This document shows positions 25,832-34,458 of a stretch of 64,000 bases of DNA, piece after piece. Where the stretch lies: NCBI RefSeq assembly GCF_910593845.1, contig NZ_CAJVAS010000001.1:186001-250000 (forward strand), given 5' to 3'. The stretch is from Paenibacillus solanacearum (GTDB lineage: Bacteria; Bacillota; Bacilli; Paenibacillales; NBRC-103111). The translations under genes and the position numbers were made by a program. Position 1 is the stretch's first letter. Every line of letters begins with the position of its first letter. The notes beneath the pieces are model-generated. The model was given only the letters and a program-made list of their open reading frames with translations, was not told where the DNA came from and did not search any database.

Positions 25832-27784
25832 ATGAAGAAGAGGATGGCCTTTGCGACGTTGACCGTTCTGCTGGCAGGCGCGATGCTGGCGGGCTGCCGC
25901 GAGCCGGCCGAGCAGGCTCACGACCGGCCGGTTCCGGTACCCGGGAAGGAGGGGGCGGCAAGTCCTTCTCCAACCGCTCCGGGCATCGCTCCTTCGGCCG
26001 CAGCCGGGACGGGGTGGAAGCAGGCCCCGTTCCTCGACGGCAAGGGACTGCCGGACGTCGCGCAGCGGCTGCCGAAGGAGCCGAAGCTGACCAACGAAAT
26101 GCCGCCCGAGCTGCTCTCCTATCAGATCGGGAGCTACGGCGGGACGCTGCGGACGGCAAGAACAGACGTGAACACGGACAATACAGTATTCATTATCGAG
26201 AACGAACCGCTCGTCAATACGCCCGGGCTGCTCGGCAATGAAGTGACCGGCAACGTATTGAAAAGCTATATCGTTTCGGACGATCAGAAGCAGTTCACCT
26301 TTTACATGAGAGAGGGCTTGAAATGGTCCGACGGGCAGCCGGTGACGACGGAGGATGTGAAGTTTGCCGTCGAGGACGTGCTGTCGAATAGCGAGCTGAC
26401 GCCCGGCGGTCTGCCGCCATGGCTGAAGAGCGCCGCCGATTCGGCCGGGGCGCCGATGAAGTTTGAAGTCATCGACGACTATACGTTCAAAATCAGCTTC
26501 GACAAGCCGTACGGCGGATTCCTGATGCAGCTGGCGGTACAGAGCTGGAGAGGCTATAACGACCTGCTGAAGCCGAAGCACTACTTGCAGCAGTTCCACG
26601 CCAAATACACGCCGCCGGAAAAGCTGCAGCCGCTCATCAAGGAAGCGGGCTTTCAGCCGGGCGATTGGGCCAATCTGTTTCACTTGAAGGACATTATCAA
26701 TACGGAGATCACGCATCCGCAGGCGGTCGGCTTTCCGGTGCTGACTCCCTATATGCAGGTGAAAGCGGGCGATACGGTCGAGTTCGAGCGCAATCCGTAT
26801 TACTTCAAGGTCGATGCGGCCGGGCAGCAGCTGCCTTACATCGACAAGCTGCGAAGCAGCCTCGTGCAGAACGTGGAGATGGTCATCATGAAGCTCATGT
26901 CCGGCGAAATCGACCATAGCTACGAATATGTAACGATCCCGAAGCTGCCCTTGCTCAAAGAGCAGGAGAAGAAGGGCGGATATACGCTCTACTTGACGAA
27001 ATTGCATCGGACGGCGAACGATATTCAGCTCAATTTGACGTATAACGACCCGGTCTGGCGCCAAGTGGTGCAGGATGTTCGATTCCGCAAGGCGCTTAAC
27101 CTGGCGCTCAACAAGAAGGAGATCGTCGACACGGTCTTCTTCGGCATGGCGAAGCCCTCGCCGATTCAAGATACGACGTTCGACCTGAAGGAAGCCGCCC
27201 GCATCCTCGACGCCATGGGCATGACGAAGGGCGCGGACGGGTTCCGCATCGGTCCCGACGGCAAACGATTCACGATTCCGTTCGAAATTTCGTCCAGCAA
27301 TCAGGACTTCATCAAATTAGGCCAGGTAGTGACCGAGCAGTGGCGTTTGCTCGGGCTCGACGTGACCTTAAAGCAAATCGATTCGGCGCTGTGGGACACC
27401 CGCAACAAGGCCAACGAGCTGAAGGCGACGATCATGTTCACGCCGGGGCCGGTGCAGTGGTCTCGCCAGGAATGGGGTCAGAACATCTGGGCTCCGCTCT
27501 GGGATCGATGGTGGAATACGGGGGGTCGGGAAGGGGAAGAGCCGCCGGCGGAAGCGAAAGCGTATTTGGAATCGATCTTCGAATTGCGCGAGGTGTCGCT
27601 GCAGCAGGCCGAGAAGAAGCGGGATGAAATTCGGGCCAATCTCGGGAAAAATGTATGGTACTTCGTTCATGCCGAGGATATCGTGCTGCCGGTTGCGGTC
27701 CATTCCCGTATCGGTAATTTCTCGGATAAGGGCTGGGGGATCGCCAGCAATTTTGCCGGCGAGCAGTGGTTTTTCAAACCATGA
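25832..27784 (+). CDS. Second family 5 substrate-binding lipoprotein
   Basis: A 650-residue paralogue of the binding protein at 16763. The lipoprotein signal ends at L-A-G-C (Cys22), then a Pro-rich linker and the shared L-D-G-K-G-L-P motif; W-S-D-G-Q-P-V-T-T-E-D-V-K-F and V-R-F-R-K-A-L-N-L-A-L match the family core. ATG 25832 is chosen for its compact lipoprotein signal; an in-frame GTG at 25814 is possible. No permease follows, so it probably feeds the single Opp-type pump upstream with a related ligand. It lies 32 bases after the AraC gene. Confidence 0.9.
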   Translation: MKKRMAFATLTVLLAGAMLAGCREPAEQAHDRPVPVPGKEGAASPSPTAPGIAPSAAAGTGWKQAPFLDGKGLPDVAQRLPKEPKLTNEMPPELLSYQIGSYGGTLRTARTDVNTDNTVFIIENEPLVNTPGLLGNEVTGNVLKSYIVSDDQKQFTFYMREGLKWSDGQPVTTEDVKFAVEDVLSNSELTPGGLPPWLKSAADSAGAPMKFEVIDDYTFKISFDKPYGGFLMQLAVQSWRGYNDLLKPKHYLQQFHAKYTPPEKLQPLIKEAGFQPGDWANLFHLKDIINTEITHPQAVGFPVLTPYMQVKAGDTVEFERNPYYFKVDAAGQQLPYIDKLRSSLVQNVEMVIMKLMSGEIDHSYEYVTIPKLPLLKEQEKKGGYTLYLTKLHRTANDIQLNLTYNDPVWRQVVQDVRFRKALNLALNKKEIVDTVFFGMAKPSPIQDTTFDLKEAARILDAMGMTKGADGFRIGPDGKRFTIPFEISSSNQDFIKLGQVVTEQWRLLGLDVTLKQIDSALWDTRNKANELKATIMFTPGPVQWSRQEWGQNIWAPLWDRWWNTGGREGEEPPAEAKAYLESIFELREVSLQQAEKKRDEIRANLGKNVWYFVHAEDIVLPVAVHSRIGNFSDKGWGIASNFAGEQWFFKP

Positions 27785-27931
27785 CCGCCGGGACGAAGAT
27801 GTCCGAATCCGACATGAACTTAGCGCAATAGGCCATGAGCCCGGCGCAAGAGACTGCTACAATGAAGGCATGCGGGAAGCGATGCTCAGCTCAAAGGATA
27901 AAGCGGTTTCAATCAAAGGAGGAGAAGGAAG

Positions 27932-28921
27932 ATGGCACTTCAGGTTGGCGTCGTCGGCGTCGGCAACATCGGCAGCATTCATGCGAATGTCTATAAGGAT
28001 CACCCGAAGACCGAGCTGGTCGCCGTGTGCGACATTGTGAAGCAAAAGGCGGATGCGGCTGCCGAGAAATTTGGCGCAAGGGCGTTCTATAGCGTGCAGG
28101 AAATGCTCGATAGCGGCATCAAGCTCGATGCCGTGAGCGTATGCACGAAAGGGGAGGAGAACGGCGGCGAGCATTTCGCGCCGACGATGGAGCTGCTCGA
28201 AGCGGGCATTCCGGTGCTCGGCGAGAAGCCGATCTCGAACCGGATCGAGGAAGGCAAGCAAATGGTGGAGCTGGCGCGAAGCAAGCAAATTCCATATGCC
28301 GTCAACTTGAACCACCGGTTCACCCCGGCCGCGCTGCGCGCAAAAGAATGGGTCGAAAGCGGACGGCTTGGCCAGCTGCATATGATCAACATGCGGATGT
28401 GGATCAACAATCCGGTCGAAACCTCGCCGTGGTTTCATCTGCGCGCGCTGCACCCGCATTCCTTCGACGTCATCCGGTACTTTTGCGGCGATGTGAAGAA
28501 GGTTGCGGCCTTTATGATGAAAGGCGAAGGCCGCAAGATCTGGTCCAACACGCAGGTGCTGCTGCAGTTCGAGAATGGCGCGATCGGCAACCTGGTCGGC
28601 AGCTACGACGCGGGCAAAAGCTACGGTCTGGAGCTGTGCGAGGTGGTCGGCTCGAAAGGGCGCTTCGTTCTCGAGGATGCCTGCGAGCATTTGACGTTCT
28701 ACCCGAGAACCAGCATCGAGACGGAAACGTACAGCTATCTCGGCGGCATGCGCTCGTTCCCGGAGACGTTCAAGAGCCGGATCGGCGATTGGATCAACCA
28801 GCTTGATGCGGGCGTACCGTACGATCAAATCAATGGATCGGGTGAGGACGCGCTGAAGGTGCAGATGATTATCGAGGCCGCGATTCAATCATGGGAAACC
28901 GGCCAAATCGTGGAGCTATAG
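27932..28921 (+). CDS. Gfo/Idh/MocA-family oxidoreductase, second copy
   Basis: A 329-residue NAD(P)-dependent sugar dehydrogenase. Rossmann strand V-G-V-V-G-V-G-N-I-G at the start, G-E-K-P-I-S-N near residue 97, N-L-N-H-R-F-T-P-A-A near residue 128, and L-H-P-H-S-F-D-V-I-R-Y-F near residue 175. It shares those blocks almost unchanged with the gene at 10429, so the two arose by duplication and may act on related intermediates. It starts 6 bases after an AGGAGGAG site. The isomerase gene follows after 37 bases and the Thr-type sulfatase after that, forming one operon. Confidence 0.92.
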   Translation: MALQVGVVGVGNIGSIHANVYKDHPKTELVAVCDIVKQKADAAAEKFGARAFYSVQEMLDSGIKLDAVSVCTKGEENGGEHFAPTMELLEAGIPVLGEKPISNRIEEGKQMVELARSKQIPYAVNLNHRFTPAALRAKEWVESGRLGQLHMINMRMWINNPVETSPWFHLRALHPHSFDVIRYFCGDVKKVAAFMMKGEGRKIWSNTQVLLQFENGAIGNLVGSYDAGKSYGLELCEVVGSKGRFVLEDACEHLTFYPRTSIETETYSYLGGMRSFPETFKSRIGDWINQLDAGVPYDQINGSGEDALKVQMIIEAAIQSWETGQIVEL

Positions 28922-28958
28922 GCTTAGCGTAAACCATACGGGCAATGGAGGGGAAAAG

Positions 28959-29759
28959 ATGATCAAGCTGGGCGTGAACACGGTGCTGTTCAAGGAGTTT
29001 GATTTTGCGACGGCCGTGAAGCATATCGCATTAAGCGGCTATGACGGCGTAGAAGTATCGGCGATCAAAGGGATGTGCGAGCATCTGGTGCTCGACGAAT
29101 GGGAGAAGCAGGCTGCGGAGTTCCGGCAGATCGCCAGCGATCACGGCGTGCAGTTTCTATCGATGGAGGTTGCGTCGCTGGACGAAGCGCGGCTGACTCG
29201 CGCGTTTGAAGCGGGCGCGGAGATCGGCATCCCCGTCATCAATGTCGGGCCGGGCGGCAAATCGGACATCGAAGAGGATCTGCAAGCTTCCATCGAGAAG
29301 CTCGCCAGGCTCTCGGAGAAGGCGGAATCGTACGGCGTGACGCTGTGCGTCAAGGCGCATGTGGGCAATGCGATCTACAATACGCCGACCACGCTGCGCG
29401 CCATGCGGGAGATTGCATCGCCGGCATTCGGGATCGACATGGACCCGAGCCATATTTACCGCGGCAATGAGAATCCGGAGGAAGCGCTTCCGCAGGTGTT
29501 GTCGCGCGTGAAGCATATTCATATCCGCGATTGCAAGGGGAGAACGTCGGGTCCTGGTCCGATCGCCAATCAGGCATGCGGACGCGGCGACATCGATCTG
29601 GCGGCTTACTGCAAGGCGATGGTCGACGGCGGATACGAAGGCCCGGTCTGCCTCGAAGTGATCGGCGCGAAAGGACATTCGCTGGCCGAGGTGTCCATCG
29701 TGGCCGCCGAAAGCTACGGCTACTTGAATGCATGCCTCAAAGGGCTCGGCGCAAGGTAA
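28959..29759 (+). CDS. Sugar phosphate isomerase/epimerase, second copy
   Basis: A 266-residue TIM-barrel protein of the xylose-isomerase-like group. Ligand-type segments are D-G-V-E-V-S near residue 30, G-I-D-M-D-P-S-H-I-Y near residue 159, I-H-I-R-D-C-K near residue 189 and V-C-L-E-V-I near residue 229. It starts after GGAGGGG. Sequence similarity to the isomerase at 23911 is low, so it likely handles a different step. Placed between the second Gfo/Idh/MocA enzyme and the second Thr-type sulfatase, it belongs to the same pathway. Confidence 0.88.
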   Translation: MIKLGVNTVLFKEFDFATAVKHIALSGYDGVEVSAIKGMCEHLVLDEWEKQAAEFRQIASDHGVQFLSMEVASLDEARLTRAFEAGAEIGIPVINVGPGGKSDIEEDLQASIEKLARLSEKAESYGVTLCVKAHVGNAIYNTPTTLRAMREIASPAFGIDMDPSHIYRGNENPEEALPQVLSRVKHIHIRDCKGRTSGPGPIANQACGRGDIDLAAYCKAMVDGGYEGPVCLEVIGAKGHSLAEVSIVAAESYGYLNACLKGLGAR

Positions 29760-29816
29760 TGCGGCGGGGAGCATGCATCCGAATGTTTCGAAATCCGTAC
29801 AGAAAGGGCAATGACG

Positions 29817-31217
29817 ATGAATAAGAAACCGAACCTGCTGCTATTCGGCATCGACAGTTTACGCCGCGATCATATGAGCGCCTACGGCTATCACCGCCTG
29901 ACGACACCGCACATCGACAAGCTTGCGGAGGGCGGGGCGCTGTTCGAGAATCACTTCAGCCCGAGCGTGCCGACCACGCCGGGATATGCTTCCATGCTGA
30001 CGGGGATGGACTGCTTCGGCTCCGATGTTGTCGCGCTGCGGCATAAAGGCCCGCTCGGCAGCCATGTGGCCACGCTCGCCGAGGTGCTCGGCGACAGCGG
30101 CTACAATACGACATGCATCGGATTCACCGGCAACCCGTCGTCGCGCGGCTTTCATAAATATATGAATTTCGAGGGATGGGGACCGAACGAAACGGGCCGC
30201 AGTCCCAAGGCGGAGAACCTGAACACCGTCGCGATCCCGGAGCTGAAGCGGCTCGCGCAGGAGGATCAGCCGTTCTTCCTGTTCCTGCGCCATATGGATC
30301 CGCATTCGCCGTATTTGCCGCCCCGGCCGTACGAGAGAATGTTCTATGACGGAAACGAGCGCGATCCGGATAACGAATCGTTGAAGGGACTGTACGACTT
30401 CAAACCGTTCCGCGATTACTTCGCGTCATGGTTCCCGGAGGGCTGCACGGACTCGGACTATATCGACGCCCAGTACGACGGCGCGATCGCCTACATGGAT
30501 GCGTGCATTCAGAACATACTGACGACGGTCGAAGCGCTCGGCATCGAAGAAGAAACGCTGATCGTCGTCACTTCCGATCACGGAGAGACGCTGAACGAGC
30601 ATGATTGCTATTACGATCATCATGGCCTGTACGAAACGAATCTCGTCGTGCCGCTGATCTTCAAATACCCCGGCAAAGTTCCGGCCGGCAAGCGTGTTTC
30701 CGACTACAGTCAAATCAAAGACATTATGCCGACGATTCTGGATCTGCTCGAGATCAAGACGGATATCCCGTTCAACGGCCGAAGCCTGCAGCCGCTGCTG
30801 GAAGGGCGGGAGCGGGCCCGCGAGCCGGAGTTCTACATCACGGAATGCACGTGGATGCGCAAGCACGGCTGGCGCACGCCGGAATGGAAGCTGATTCATG
30901 CGCTTGAACCGGATTTTCACTTTAAGCCGGAGATCGAGCTGTACAATCTGATCAAGGACACGCAGGAGCTGCGCAACGTCGCGGAGGAAGAACCCGAAAT
31001 CGTGGCGATGCTGGAGTCGCGGATGCAGGCGCATATCGCGAAGCGGGAAGCCGAGACGGGCCGCACTAATCCGATGTACATGAATGAAGACTGGCACGGC
31101 AAAGGCGGCGGACCGTTCCAATCGTCGCAGCAGGCTTACGACGCGCTGTATATCGGATCGCCGAAAACCGCGCAGTCGCTTCAGGCGAAGGCGGGCAAGG
31201 AGCAAGTAAACAAATAA
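29817..31217 (+). CDS. Sulfatase-superfamily hydrolase with Thr at the nucleophile position, second copy
   Basis: A 466-residue enzyme paralogous to the one at 12064, sharing D-P-H-S-P-Y-L-P-P, D-Y-I-D-A-Q-Y-D and V-P-A-G-K-R-V. Metal motifs G-I-D-S-L-R-R-D-H (residues 11-19) and T-S-D-H-G-E-T-L-N-E-H-D are present. In place of Cys-x-Pro-x-Arg it has T-T-P-G-Y at residues 53-57: the Pro is kept, but Cys becomes Thr and Arg becomes Tyr. ATG 29817 has AAAGGG eight bases upstream; ATG 29811 is too close. It has no signal peptide. It is the last gene of the operon, before a terminator at 31334. Confidence 0.87.
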   Translation: MNKKPNLLLFGIDSLRRDHMSAYGYHRLTTPHIDKLAEGGALFENHFSPSVPTTPGYASMLTGMDCFGSDVVALRHKGPLGSHVATLAEVLGDSGYNTTCIGFTGNPSSRGFHKYMNFEGWGPNETGRSPKAENLNTVAIPELKRLAQEDQPFFLFLRHMDPHSPYLPPRPYERMFYDGNERDPDNESLKGLYDFKPFRDYFASWFPEGCTDSDYIDAQYDGAIAYMDACIQNILTTVEALGIEEETLIVVTSDHGETLNEHDCYYDHHGLYETNLVVPLIFKYPGKVPAGKRVSDYSQIKDIMPTILDLLEIKTDIPFNGRSLQPLLEGRERAREPEFYITECTWMRKHGWRTPEWKLIHALEPDFHFKPEIELYNLIKDTQELRNVAEEEPEIVAMLESRMQAHIAKREAETGRTNPMYMNEDWHGKGGGPFQSSQQAYDALYIGSPKTAQSLQAKAGKEQVNK

Positions 31218-31564
31218 CGCGTGGAAGCTAGGCTAGGCCCGGAGAATCGGGATTGGATCAGGCGCTACAGGGCCTGTTCCCTGGACGGACCGGGAAGCCG
31301 GGCCTCTGCCGATGCGCGTCCATCACTTTTGCGAAAAATAGAGCTCTCGCGGCTCTATTTTTTTGCCGATTTGCCTTATTTGGCATTTCGTAAGCGGCGG
31401 ACCGTTCCGGACAGGACGGGTATAACTGTTTTTTCCTTTGAAATGGGGCGCGGGTTATGTAATTTTATATAAATGCGGCAGCCGTTTAAATTCAGTTTAC
31501 AATGACGTCATATACTGCTTGATGTCTGCCGCAAGGCATATTTATCGATTAGAGGTGAATTCCC
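31218..31564. other. Intergenic region with terminator and promoter-like sequence
   Basis: About 350 bases without a convincing gene. It holds the terminator at 31334, an AT-rich stretch, and a TGACGTCA palindrome at 31503 directly before TATACT at 31511, a plausible operator and -10 box for the efflux pump gene. Confidence 0.5.
31334..31364 (+). terminator. Rho-independent terminator after the sulfatase operon
   Basis: Eleven-base perfect stem AAAAATAGAGC/GCTCTATTTTT with a seven-base loop and continued T run. Confidence 0.88.
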
Positions 31565-33067
31565 ATTAACAAAGGAAACAACAAAACGCTCGTACTTACC
31601 GGGCTGATCATCGGTCTTATTTTTGCGGAGCTCGACGAGACGATCGTGTCGACCGCAATGCCTACGATCATCCGCGAACTGCATGGCTTGCCCTTGTATG
31701 GCTGGGTAGCCGGAGTGTACATGCTTGCCGTGACGATGTTCATGCCGATCCTCGGCAAGCTCGCCGACTTGTATGGACGCAAACGTGTATATTTAAGCTG
31801 CATGGCGCTGTTTATCGCCGGTTCGATCGTCAGCGGCCTTGCCCCTTCGATGGCCGTGCTGCTGATCGGCCGCGGCATCCAAGGCATCGGCGCCGGCGGA
31901 CTCATGCCGCTCGCCCTCGTCATTATCGGGGAGACCTATCCGCTGGAGCAGCGGGCCAAGATTCAAAGCTTGTTCGGCCCGATGATGATCATCCCGCAAT
32001 TGCTCGGACCAACGGTCGGCGGCTATCTCGTCGGCCACGTGAATTGGCATTGGGTGTTTCTGATCAACATCCCCGTCGGTCTTGTCGCCGCGGCCGTTCT
32101 TGCCGCAGGCATGCGCGAATCGAGGGGAGAGGAGAAGCGGTCCATCGATTGGGCGGGTGCTTCGACGCTTGTGCTTGCACTGCTGTCGCTGCTGCTCGCG
32201 CCGGTGCTCGTGGACAATCAGGGCTATGCCTGGAAGTCCCCGATTATCCTTGCGCTGCTTGTGCTGTCCTGCCTTCTGTTCGCCTTGCTGATCCGCATCG
32301 AATCGAGAGCGAAGGAACCGATCATTCCGCTGCATCTGTTCTACAACCGGAATGTCGTCGTGCTTTCCGTGCTCGTATTTACACTGATGCTGGGCATCAT
32401 GGGCGGCATTGCGGCGTTTCCGTTTTTTGCCCAGAACGTGATGGGGCTGACGCCGACCGCTTCCGGTTACTTGACGCTGGCGTTCATGGCCGGCGCGATT
32501 CCGGCGAGCATATTGAACGGATTTCTGATTACGCGGGTTGCGTACCGCAAATTGTTCATCGTCTCGTTCACGCTGCCGGTCGTCGGCTTCTGGCTGCTGT
32601 CGAGGATTCATGTCGAGACGAGCGTCCTGTATATCGTCGCCAGCTTTCTCATTCTCGGCATCGGGCTTGGCGCCTTGTTCGGCGGTGACAACCTGATCGT
32701 TCAGGAGTCGGTCGACAAGAAGGACAGCGGCATCGCCTTGTCCACGGTGCAGCTGATTCAGTCGCTCGGGGCGACGATCGGCCTCAGCGTCTTCGGCAGC
32801 CTGTTGTCCAATCACATCCGCACCGGCGTGGCCGATCTGAGCGGACAGCTTCCGCCGGGCACGCTCGACCATGTGGAGACCGGTGGGATCCCGCCGGGAT
32901 TGCCGGCAGAGCTCGTCACGCAAGTGAAGCTTGTTTTCGCTCAATCGTTCCAGAGCATGTTCTCGATCTCGTTCGTATTTGTCATCTTGGCGTTTTTTGT
33001 CTGCTGGTTTTTGAAGAATGAGGTACTATCATCTGAACGTACGGAAGTGGCGCAAGCAAACGGATAG
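31565..33067 (+). CDS. DHA2-family MFS efflux transporter with ATT start
   Basis: A 500-residue, 14-helix drug:H+ antiporter. Helix 1 ends in the DHA2 signature L-D-E-T-I-V-S-T-A-M-P-T-I, motif A L-A-D-L-Y-G-R-K-R-V lies near residue 70, and G-P-x-x-G-G-Y is near residue 143. The family signature starts in sequence upstream of the first GTG (31646), and the frame is closed by TGA at 31556. The only codon placed correctly after AGAGGTGA (six bases) is ATT 31565, giving N-K-G-N-N-K-T-L-V-L-T-G-L, a normal DHA2 N-terminus. So I call an ATT start. It is a single gene with terminators on both sides. Confidence 0.85.
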   Translation: MNKGNNKTLVLTGLIIGLIFAELDETIVSTAMPTIIRELHGLPLYGWVAGVYMLAVTMFMPILGKLADLYGRKRVYLSCMALFIAGSIVSGLAPSMAVLLIGRGIQGIGAGGLMPLALVIIGETYPLEQRAKIQSLFGPMMIIPQLLGPTVGGYLVGHVNWHWVFLINIPVGLVAAAVLAAGMRESRGEEKRSIDWAGASTLVLALLSLLLAPVLVDNQGYAWKSPIILALLVLSCLLFALLIRIESRAKEPIIPLHLFYNRNVVVLSVLVFTLMLGIMGGIAAFPFFAQNVMGLTPTASGYLTLAFMAGAIPASILNGFLITRVAYRKLFIVSFTLPVVGFWLLSRIHVETSVLYIVASFLILGIGLGALFGGDNLIVQESVDKKDSGIALSTVQLIQSLGATIGLSVFGSLLSNHIRTGVADLSGQLPPGTLDHVETGGIPPGLPAELVTQVKLVFAQSFQSMFSISFVFVILAFFVCWFLKNEVLSSERTEVAQANG

Positions 33068-33080
33068 ACTTGATTGATAT

Positions 33081-33146
33081 AAAAAGCGAAGGCAAGACGG
33101 CAGAGAATTATCCATAAAGTGCTGCCGTACTGCCAACGCTTTTTTT
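33081..33146 (+). terminator. Rho-independent terminator after the MFS gene
   Basis: Outer arms AAAAAGCG and CGCTTTTTTT with an inner pair CGGCAG/CTGCCG form a long branched hairpin ending in seven T. The rest of the 317-base gap to 33385 is AT-rich and shows no gene. Confidence 0.75.
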
Positions 33147-33384
33147 CGTTTTGATGCGCATCTATCGCAAGGGTGCTTGTTTGCAATTGTGCCATATGGT
33201 TTGCCACGTTTCATGATCAACCCGGATGATAAGTTGCAGGAACCAAGAGAATATTATATAGTGTTTTGTAATAAAACGGCTTCGATTCGGATGATGAAGA
33301 CGAAGGACAACCGCGGCCCGTTTCTTCATAATATTAGCTGAAAAAATGAAGGCACAAGAAAACAAGTATGAAAGGTGAAACGGT

Positions 33385-34146
33385 GTGGCGGTAGATAGAA
33401 AAAAAGAAATTATTCAAATACTTGAGCATAGCGGGACGGTTCGGGTCGGCGATCTGAGCGAACGATTCGGCGTAACGGAGGAAACGATCCGGCGAGATTT
33501 GGATCGGCTTGAATCAGAAGGACTCATCGTACGCACGCATGGCGGTGCTGTGTTGAGTCAGCGGGATAAAGGCTTTGAACCCCCAGTGCTTCTGAGGGAA
33601 TCCATGCGCCTGAAGCAAAAGCAGGCAATCGGCAAATGCGCGGCCTCGTTGGTCGAAGAAGGAGAAATCATTGCGCTGGACGCAAGCACGACTTGTTTGC
33701 AAATCGCCAAGCATTTACCCGACATGCCCTTAACTGTGTTAACCTATTCGCTTGCTGTTGCAAACGAATTAATCACCAGACATAATATATCGCTTATTTT
33801 AACGGGTGGGAACCTCGACGGGGACTCGATGGCCATAACGGGAATGTCTGCAGAAGCGATGGTGGAAGGGTACCACGTCGATAAATTTTTCTTTTCTTGT
33901 CAAGGATTTGATCACCAACGAGGAGTAAGCGAGCCGTACGAAACGCATGCACGTCTGAAAAAGAAGATAATGAACATATCAGACCAGCTGATTTTGGCTG
34001 CCGACAGCAGCAAGTTCCGGAGAAAATCGCTGATTCGCTTGATCGGTTTGGAGGATGTCCATATGTTAATAACCGATAAAGAACTGCTCGAGGAAGAGTC
34101 AGTTGTTTTGGAAAACAAAGATTTCGAAGTTGTTTACGCAGATTGA
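33385..34146 (+). CDS. DeoR-family transcriptional regulator
   Basis: A 253-residue DeoR/GlpR regulator. The helix-turn-helix V-G-D-L-S-E-R-F-G-V-T-E-E-T-I-R-R-D-L is near residue 20, and the sensor domain has L-D-A-S-T-T and L-T-G-G-N-L sugar-phosphate loops. GTG 33385 follows AAAGGTGA by six bases. It is a tandem paralogue of the gene at 34459: the blocks G-F-D-x-Q-R-G-V-S-E-P-Y-E and D-S-S-K-F-x-R-K-S-L are shared. It probably controls the polyol or phosphodiester genes downstream. Confidence 0.92.
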   Translation: MAVDRKKEIIQILEHSGTVRVGDLSERFGVTEETIRRDLDRLESEGLIVRTHGGAVLSQRDKGFEPPVLLRESMRLKQKQAIGKCAASLVEEGEIIALDASTTCLQIAKHLPDMPLTVLTYSLAVANELITRHNISLILTGGNLDGDSMAITGMSAEAMVEGYHVDKFFFSCQGFDHQRGVSEPYETHARLKKKIMNISDQLILAADSSKFRRKSLIRLIGLEDVHMLITDKELLEEESVVLENKDFEVVYAD

Positions 34147-34458
34147 AGCTGCCTCGTGAAACCCAGACCCACGACATCATATGTTTCGCTATATCTTGCA
34201 AAACACGAATAATAGTTTCCATTCTTACTCCCCGCGGATACTTATCTTTATACTCCTCATATGTTCGAGTTTAACAAATGAGCTCCCAGTATATATGGGG
34301 GTTATTCCCGCCACCTTACCTATCATGAAACACAGAAGCGGCATTGCCCTTTACATGAAGTTAAAGTAAAATAATTAAAATATACGACTTGGTAATCGGA
34401 TATTACGACATTGCTGAGCAAAGAATTACATATGGATTATAGAGGTCAGGTGAAGTTG
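34147..34458. other. Intergenic region between tandem DeoR genes
   Basis: About 310 AT-rich bases. Only very short open frames without ribosome sites occur. No clear terminator is visible after the first DeoR gene, so the two may be partly cotranscribed. Confidence 0.4.

Noticed and set aside
31221-31472. Open frame of 83 codons after the sulfatase operon
   Set aside because: It crosses the terminator hairpin and has no ribosome site.
34181-34369. Open frame of 62 codons between the tandem DeoR genes
   Set aside because: No ribosome site is present and the composition is that of an AT-rich spacer.
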